Positions 60,065-64,000 of a stretch of 64,000 bases of DNA are shown here, one piece after another. Origin of the DNA: JACKEQ01 sp041389565 (GTDB lineage: Bacteria > Myxococcota_A > UBA796 > GCA-2862545); assembly GCA_041389565.1 (NCBI GenBank), contig JAWKRP010000015.1, positions 158,069-222,068 on the forward strand, written 5' to 3'. The notes under the pieces are model-generated. The model was not told the DNA's origin and did no database searches. It saw only the letters and a list, made by a program, of their open reading frames with translations. Positions within the stretch are counted from its first letter, which is position 1, and each line of letters opens with the position of its first letter. The position numbers and the translations under genes are program-made.

Positions 60065-60925
60065 ATGCTGACGATCCACCTCGCCATCACCGCCACTCTC
60101 GCGTCGCCGCAGAGCGACCCTGCGCCGGACGTCCAGGGGAAGTGGGTTCTCGAGCGGGCATCTGCCGCCATCGAGATGAACTGCAACCTGCGCGTGACCG
60201 TGGAGCACGGCGCCATCGACGCTTCGCTCGCGTCCCCGCTCGAGATCCCCGTCTTCCCGTGCGACCCATCCGGGCTCGCAGAGACGTTGAACGAGAACGT
60301 CCTCCCACGGTGCGCGTACGTCGTCGAGGTCCACTCCGACGCGTGGGGAGAGCGCCTCCACATCGGGCCCGCGACCTCTGGATCCGAGGGCTGCATCCCC
60401 ATCGAGACGCAGCTCGACACCGTGGTGGGCGATCGGGAGGGCACGATCACCTTCCCCGAGCTGCGCAGCCTTGCCCGAAGCGCGGGAATACGCTTCAACA
60501 CCGGCATGGACCATCGCTACGGGAGACGCGAGATCACCCCCGGCATGACCGTGCGTGACGGGTTGAACCAGTGGCTCTCCGCAGATGAGAACGGACGACT
60601 CTTCACCTGGAAGGCCTGGAACGACGAAGGCACCTTCCGCGTTCACCACGTCCACGTCGGGGGCGCCTACTGGGGCGGGTACCACGATATCAAGGGCCCC
60701 TACCACTACGAGACCCAGTGGTGGGTCCAGGAAGGGCAAGTGTTCCGCCCATGGACCGAACAGGAGAAAGCGGAGATCCACCAACTCTTCATCGACCGGG
60801 AGAGCGGAGTCATCACACACGAAGCCTACAGTCGCCGACTCCGCGAGCTCGTGGAAGGCACACAGCTCCGGCCTCCAGAGCCTGCCCCGACCACCGAGAG
60901 CTACGATGTCTTCGATCCGCCCTAG
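60065..60925 (+). CDS. Secreted protein with STN-like modules (paralogue)
   Basis: 286 residues from ATG 60065 with GGGG just upstream. Signal peptide MLTIHLAITATLA. Module 1 (about 28-102) and module 2 (130-197) have the same order as the proteins at 8640 and 60968. Module 2 contains LRSLARSAGIRFN then MTVRDGLNQWL (161-171), LFTWKAWNDEGTFRVHHV. CIPIETQLDTVV (110-121) aligns with CIPYESPLEVTL of the 8640 protein. The C-terminal part (about 200-286) is unique, Trp/Tyr-rich and acidic. Function unknown. It runs in the same direction as the next gene, 42 bp away. Confidence 0.72.
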   Translation: MLTIHLAITATLASPQSDPAPDVQGKWVLERASAAIEMNCNLRVTVEHGAIDASLASPLEIPVFPCDPSGLAETLNENVLPRCAYVVEVHSDAWGERLHIGPATSGSEGCIPIETQLDTVVGDREGTITFPELRSLARSAGIRFNTGMDHRYGRREITPGMTVRDGLNQWLSADENGRLFTWKAWNDEGTFRVHHVHVGGAYWGGYHDIKGPYHYETQWWVQEGQVFRPWTEQEKAEIHQLFIDRESGVITHEAYSRRLRELVEGTQLRPPEPAPTTESYDVFDPP

Positions 60926-60967
60926 ACCCCCCGTGGTGCGCTCGGATTCGGACTGCTGGACCGCCCG

Positions 60968-61822
60968 ATGATCCTTCCGTTCCTCGTCGCCACCGCACTC
61001 GGTGGTCCCGTGAGTCCCGACCCCATCGACCCGCTCGCCGGTCAGGTGGGCAAGACCTTCGAGGTGCACGGGCTACTCGACGCGTGCCGGCTCCTGGAGT
61101 CCCGCTGGGGCGTGCCCGTCGCGTTCGAGAGCAGCCCGGGGCCCCCCATCCCCGTGACGGTCCGCATCGACCCTCCAGGTCGGCCGGACGACCCCGTCGC
61201 CACGCTCTCCGCCCTCATCGCCCAGCTCCCCCCCGACGCCGGGACCTACGCCGTGGACGCCCTCGACGGGGGTGGGCTCCGCGTGCACGCCGTCCAGTAC
61301 GGAGGAACGCCCGTACCTTCGTTCCTCGACACCCCGCTCCCCGTGGATCTCTCCCCGACATTCGTCGTGTGGGACGGGGTCCCGTCCCAGGGGTTCGGCG
61401 AAGCGAGCATCTACACGGACCCCACGCACATCGACATCGCGAAGCTGCTCGCCCGCAACCTCCTGCTCGACGGCGCACGTGCGACGTACTGGTACTCGAA
61501 GGGGGTCGTCGTGCCCGCGGACGCGATGAGCGACCTCGAGGGCAGGGTGACCCCTCGGGAGATCCTGGGCCGCCTGGAGGACCCGGGCGACGTGGGCTGG
61601 ACCCTCCGGAGGGACGCCTCCAGCGTCAGCATTGCCGTCTATCGGCTCCCGAACATCGCGATCGCCCACGCGGTGGAGGAGTGGATCGCGAGCGGCGAGC
61701 TCGTCAGCCTCGAGGACGGCGGAGGTCTGGAAGCGTGGCGAAGGGCCCAGGCTGCGCGCCCGAAGCCCGTGGTCCGGGTGCCCGACGAGGATCCGCTCCC
61801 CGACGGGCTCCCCGGCCGCTGA
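60968..61822 (+). CDS. Secreted protein with STN-like modules (paralogue)
   Basis: 284 residues, ATG 60968. Signal peptide MILPFLVATALGGPV. Two modules again: about 34-110 (LLDACRLLESRWGVPVAFE, then AGTYAVDALDGGGLRVHAV) and about 150-226 (KLLARNLLLDGARATYW, VTPREILGRL at 194-203, WTLRRDASSVSIAVYRL). The helix-loop-helix followed by a beta pair is the STN pattern. The C-terminus is short and acidic, without the helical tail of the 8640 protein. Function unknown; possibly a periplasmic adaptor. It converges with a truncated gene remnant. Confidence 0.72.
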   Translation: MILPFLVATALGGPVSPDPIDPLAGQVGKTFEVHGLLDACRLLESRWGVPVAFESSPGPPIPVTVRIDPPGRPDDPVATLSALIAQLPPDAGTYAVDALDGGGLRVHAVQYGGTPVPSFLDTPLPVDLSPTFVVWDGVPSQGFGEASIYTDPTHIDIAKLLARNLLLDGARATYWYSKGVVVPADAMSDLEGRVTPREILGRLEDPGDVGWTLRRDASSVSIAVYRLPNIAIAHAVEEWIASGELVSLEDGGGLEAWRRAQAARPKPVVRVPDEDPLPDGLPGR

Positions 61823-61825
61823 CCG

Positions 61826-61985
61826 CTACTTCTTCGGCCACTCGGCGACGGCCTTCTCGACCTTGTCCTTCCAGAAGAACCCCTCGGTGCCCGTTCCGAG
61901 GTCGAGCGCCTTCTTCGCCGCCTTGTACGCCCCCTTCGCGTCGCCCTTCTTCTTGAGCAGCTCGGCGTCCCGGAGCTGTCCCAGA
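61826..61985 (-). pseudogene. 3' remnant of a lysine-rich helical (TPR-like) gene, cut by IS insertion
   Basis: On the minus strand, a frame ending at TAG (61826) codes for RDAELLKKKGDAKGAYKAAK, then a stretch ending EKAVAEWPKK. It looks like the C-terminal end of a tetratricopeptide-type protein. The frame runs upstream into sequence of the presumed IS end (near 61977) and meets a stop near 62030, with no start codon or ribosome site. The N-terminal part of the gene is missing, most simply because the IS inserted within it. Confidence 0.55.
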
Positions 61986-63993
61986 AGTCGCCGGGACAGT
62001 GGCTGGGAGAACAGGGCGTTCCGGCTTCCCTACGGCGATTCGATCGGCGACATGGCCACTACAGGACCACTTGACCTGGTCGGGCACATCTGGCACCCTA
62101 CCTGGGAACGAACGGAGACTACGCATCGGGCCGATGCTGATTGCGATCTTGGCGATCATCGAAATCTGCGGACTCGCTGATGCCGCCCCCCCTCCGGATG
62201 GGTGGGTGGAGAGTGAACGGGTGGGATCCATCGCCCGGTCAGCACGCATGGCTCGGGCCTCCTGAACGGAACGCATGCACCAGTCGTTGCGTGAGGTCCG
62301 GAGACTCCCAGAACGCGGTCCAGCGATCGGCCAGCATCATCATCCGGACCCGGATCACCGAAAGCGCGTTCTCCGGCAGCCACCGCGTCCCCGGCCGCTT
62401 CACGCGGAGCTGGCTCCCCGTCCGATGGAGCGACTCCATCGCGCCCGACCCGATCTGGAAGCCGCGCTCGCGGTACGCCGGGTAGTCCATCCGATGGGCG
62501 TGCTGGCCCGTGTAGCGGACGACCTCGGTGTGCTCGTCGTCGCAGTGTGCGGGAGCCGGCTCGTCGAGCAGAGAGCGGACGAGCGCTTCGCCAGCCCCGT
62601 GCGGATTGGCGCTTCGGTGGACCCGGGGCTGTCGCTCCCGACGGGAACAGCGCTTCTTGTGGCCCTTCCGCTTCACGCCCTTCTTCCTCCGGTACGCCCG
62701 CTTCCCGAGGAGCGCCGCACGCTGCTGATTGTACCAGGCCTTCGCCAGTGCGCTCTCCGCCCCGAACCGCGCGTTCGCGTACGACGCGATGTGGTTCATC
62801 GCATGGTAGAAATCCAGGATCTCAACCGTGTCCTCGGGGAGCTCCGGAGCCACGTGGTCCCAGATCCACGGCATCCCATCCGCCAGGAACACGAACTGCG
62901 CTCTGAGCCCATCGTAGCAGCCATCTCGAGGCAGGTAGCCCTCGTCCGACAGGGACCGGAAGACCTGCTTGACCTCCTGGCAGTCTCCCCAAGTGTACTC
63001 TCCGCCGAGATGCACGATCTTCCCAGACTTCTGGTCGACGCACCAGACGCGGATACCGTTGATGTTCCGCCAGGCGGCCTTCCAGGTGTCGTCGACGTAG
63101 CGGCGCAGCGAGTGCGCGTCGGTGGAGATGTAGACGATGGGACGACTGGTCCTCTGGTCTCGCGTTGCACGATTCATGAGGATCTCCCGAAAGTCCTCGA
63201 GAGAGCGGAACTGGAACTGACGGTCGGCCAGCCTGCCGAGAATGCCGATGTGGCGGGCGATCGTGGTGTCCTCCAGGCCAACCGCACCGTGCGTGAAGAA
63301 GCCGAGCTCCTCCTGGGCTCTGCGGAACGGGAGCTGCGCGCCGAGTCGGGTCTCCCACTCGAGAAGCAGCTCGGAGCTGCGGCAGTGGGGATGCAGAGGG
63401 AACACGGCCTCGCGAGCCGGGGCGTGCGTGCCGGTCTCGTCGCGGTGGGCGAACAACGGGACCGTGACGGTGCCGAGCGTCGTGGCCTGGGAGAGCCAGT
63501 AGTCGTCGTCGAGGCGCATCGCGCTCGGCGGGCTCCCTCCGTTCGCGGCGCACGCGTGCTCCCAGCAGGCCTTCGCGAGACCCGCCGTCAGCATCTCGCG
63601 GCCGGTCTCGACCAGAATCTCCCAGACGGCCTTCTCCAGCGATCGGCCCGTCTGGGTCGACCCTTCGAGGAGCTGTCGCGCTCGGTCTGCGAAGCGCTGG
63701 ACCACGGCGGCGTTGACGTTCCCGGTCGGACGGGTGATCTCGTTGATGGCGGGCACGGGGGCGTACCTCCCCTGGCGTGGTGCCAGGTTGGAAGGGTTGA
63801 ATCAGCGCCTCCGTACCGCCAACTCCCCATCCTGTCGATCCCTCTTCGAGCGCGCCGTTTTCCTCGCAGGTCACCAGCCGCATCGACCTGCCTGCAACCA
63901 TCACCGTTCAGGCGCGGGAGACCGGGTCATGAATCACGCCCGGCGGCCGAGCGGGCCCGTGAGCGTCGGGCGGCTCCCGGGACGGCTGGGCAA
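61977..63993. mobile_element. Insertion sequence, ISKra4-type, boundaries tentative
   Basis: The element contains one transposase gene. Candidate imperfect terminal inverted repeats are TGTCCCAGAAGTCGCCGGGA (from 61977) and, on the opposite strand near 63975-63993, TTGCCCAGCCGTCCCGGGA. These match at about 15 of 20 positions with one gap, so the ends are provisional, and the right end is only a few bases from the window edge. 62000-62238 holds no gene; 63757-64000 holds only the IS leader and possible end. Confidence 0.45.
62239..63756 (-). CDS. IS transposase, ISKra4-like
   Basis: 505 residues from GTG 63756, with GGGAGG nine bases upstream. The C-terminal region RGFQIGSGAMESLHRTGSQL...RWLPENALSVIRVRMMMLADRW is the IGSGxxEs...GxRW motif of ISKra4/ISLre2-type DDE transposases (catalytic Glu in AMES). 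Earlier Asp residues are in YISTDAHSLRRY and EILDFYHAMNH, giving a full DDE set. A basic stretch (KKGVKRKGHKKRCSRRERQ) lies between. The protein looks complete and potentially active. It lies downstream of a truncated gene. Confidence 0.9.
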   Translation of the reverse strand: MPAINEITRPTGNVNAAVVQRFADRARQLLEGSTQTGRSLEKAVWEILVETGREMLTAGLAKACWEHACAANGGSPPSAMRLDDDYWLSQATTLGTVTVPLFAHRDETGTHAPAREAVFPLHPHCRSSELLLEWETRLGAQLPFRRAQEELGFFTHGAVGLEDTTIARHIGILGRLADRQFQFRSLEDFREILMNRATRDQRTSRPIVYISTDAHSLRRYVDDTWKAAWRNINGIRVWCVDQKSGKIVHLGGEYTWGDCQEVKQVFRSLSDEGYLPRDGCYDGLRAQFVFLADGMPWIWDHVAPELPEDTVEILDFYHAMNHIASYANARFGAESALAKAWYNQQRAALLGKRAYRRKKGVKRKGHKKRCSRRERQPRVHRSANPHGAGEALVRSLLDEPAPAHCDDEHTEVVRYTGQHAHRMDYPAYRERGFQIGSGAMESLHRTGSQLRVKRPGTRWLPENALSVIRVRMMMLADRWTAFWESPDLTQRLVHAFRSGGPSHAC

Positions 63994-64000
63994 CACCGTG

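Noticed and set aside
63929..64000. Possible start of a plus-strand gene running off the right edge
   Set aside because: Only 24 codons are visible, and the region overlaps the presumed IS end; there is too little to call.
1..64000. tRNA, rRNA, riboswitch or CRISPR features
   Set aside because: No cloverleaf-type TTCGA arms, rRNA-like conserved blocks or regularly spaced repeats were seen by eye. A covariance-model scan was not possible.

Overview
The window is 64 kb of very GC-rich DNA, carrying about 50 protein genes and no recognisable tRNA, rRNA or CRISPR array. The gene content points to a free-living Gram-negative delta-lineage bacterium of the Myxococcota type. Evidence: many lipobox lipoproteins, Asp/Thr/Ser-rich linkers built from DADTD-like repeats, FG-GAP propeller lipoproteins, a repeat-companion (TIGR02996-like) LRR protein, a DUF1592/DUF1552 pair, and large one-protein signalling systems joining kinase, cyclase or winged-helix heads to ATPase and TPR modules. 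This assignment is inference from content; no marker gene is present.

Layout. 1-8.5 kb: an M48 metalloprotease cut by the window edge, a Cys-rich lipoprotein, and a seven-gene minus-strand operon (7755 to 1625) of membrane proteins, an OmpR-type response regulator, its sensor kinase, the lipid II flippase MurJ and a methyltransferase. 8.6-15 kb: a secreted protein with STN-like modules, a winged-helix/STAND regulator, lipoproteins, and an FG-GAP lipoprotein gene split by a 36-bp palindromic element. 15-29.8 kb, mostly minus strand: a double FKBP isomerase with a TPR lipoprotein, a LysR regulator opposite a TauE/SafE transporter, a four-gene operon containing a hybrid histidine kinase without its phospho-acceptor histidine, a CapA-like protein, a UbiB-type kinase and a GNAT acetyltransferase. 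29.8-42.4 kb: a soluble-adenylyl-cyclase-like protein coupled to a membrane FAD oxidoreductase with a C-terminal haem motif, an MFS transporter group, and a Ser/Thr kinase with a degenerate P-loop. 42.4-50.5 kb: the DUF1592-type cytochrome lipoprotein with its Tat-exported DUF1552 partner, two further lipoproteins and a GT-C-type membrane protein.

50.5-53.3 kb is the most island-like part. An esterase and an FG-GAP lipoprotein lie between direct repeats of 48 perfect bp (about 67 bp in all) that duplicate the overlapping 3' ends of the two flanking convergent genes. Next come an aspartate-racemase-family protein, a membrane glycosyltransferase-like protein, an FGE-fold lipoprotein without catalytic cysteines, and a Tat-exported D-amino-acid-oxidase-like flavoprotein. 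In that flavoprotein the classical C-terminal segment sits at the N-terminus, so it is circularly permuted. The window ends with two more STN-like paralogues, a truncated gene remnant and an IS transposase of ISKra4 type.

Recurring themes are envelope biology (MurJ, CapA, many lipoproteins, three polytopic glycosyltransferase-like proteins), possible D-amino-acid metabolism (racemase plus oxidase), multidomain signalling proteins with degenerate catalytic motifs, and small-scale mobility (palindromic element, repeat-bounded cassette, IS).
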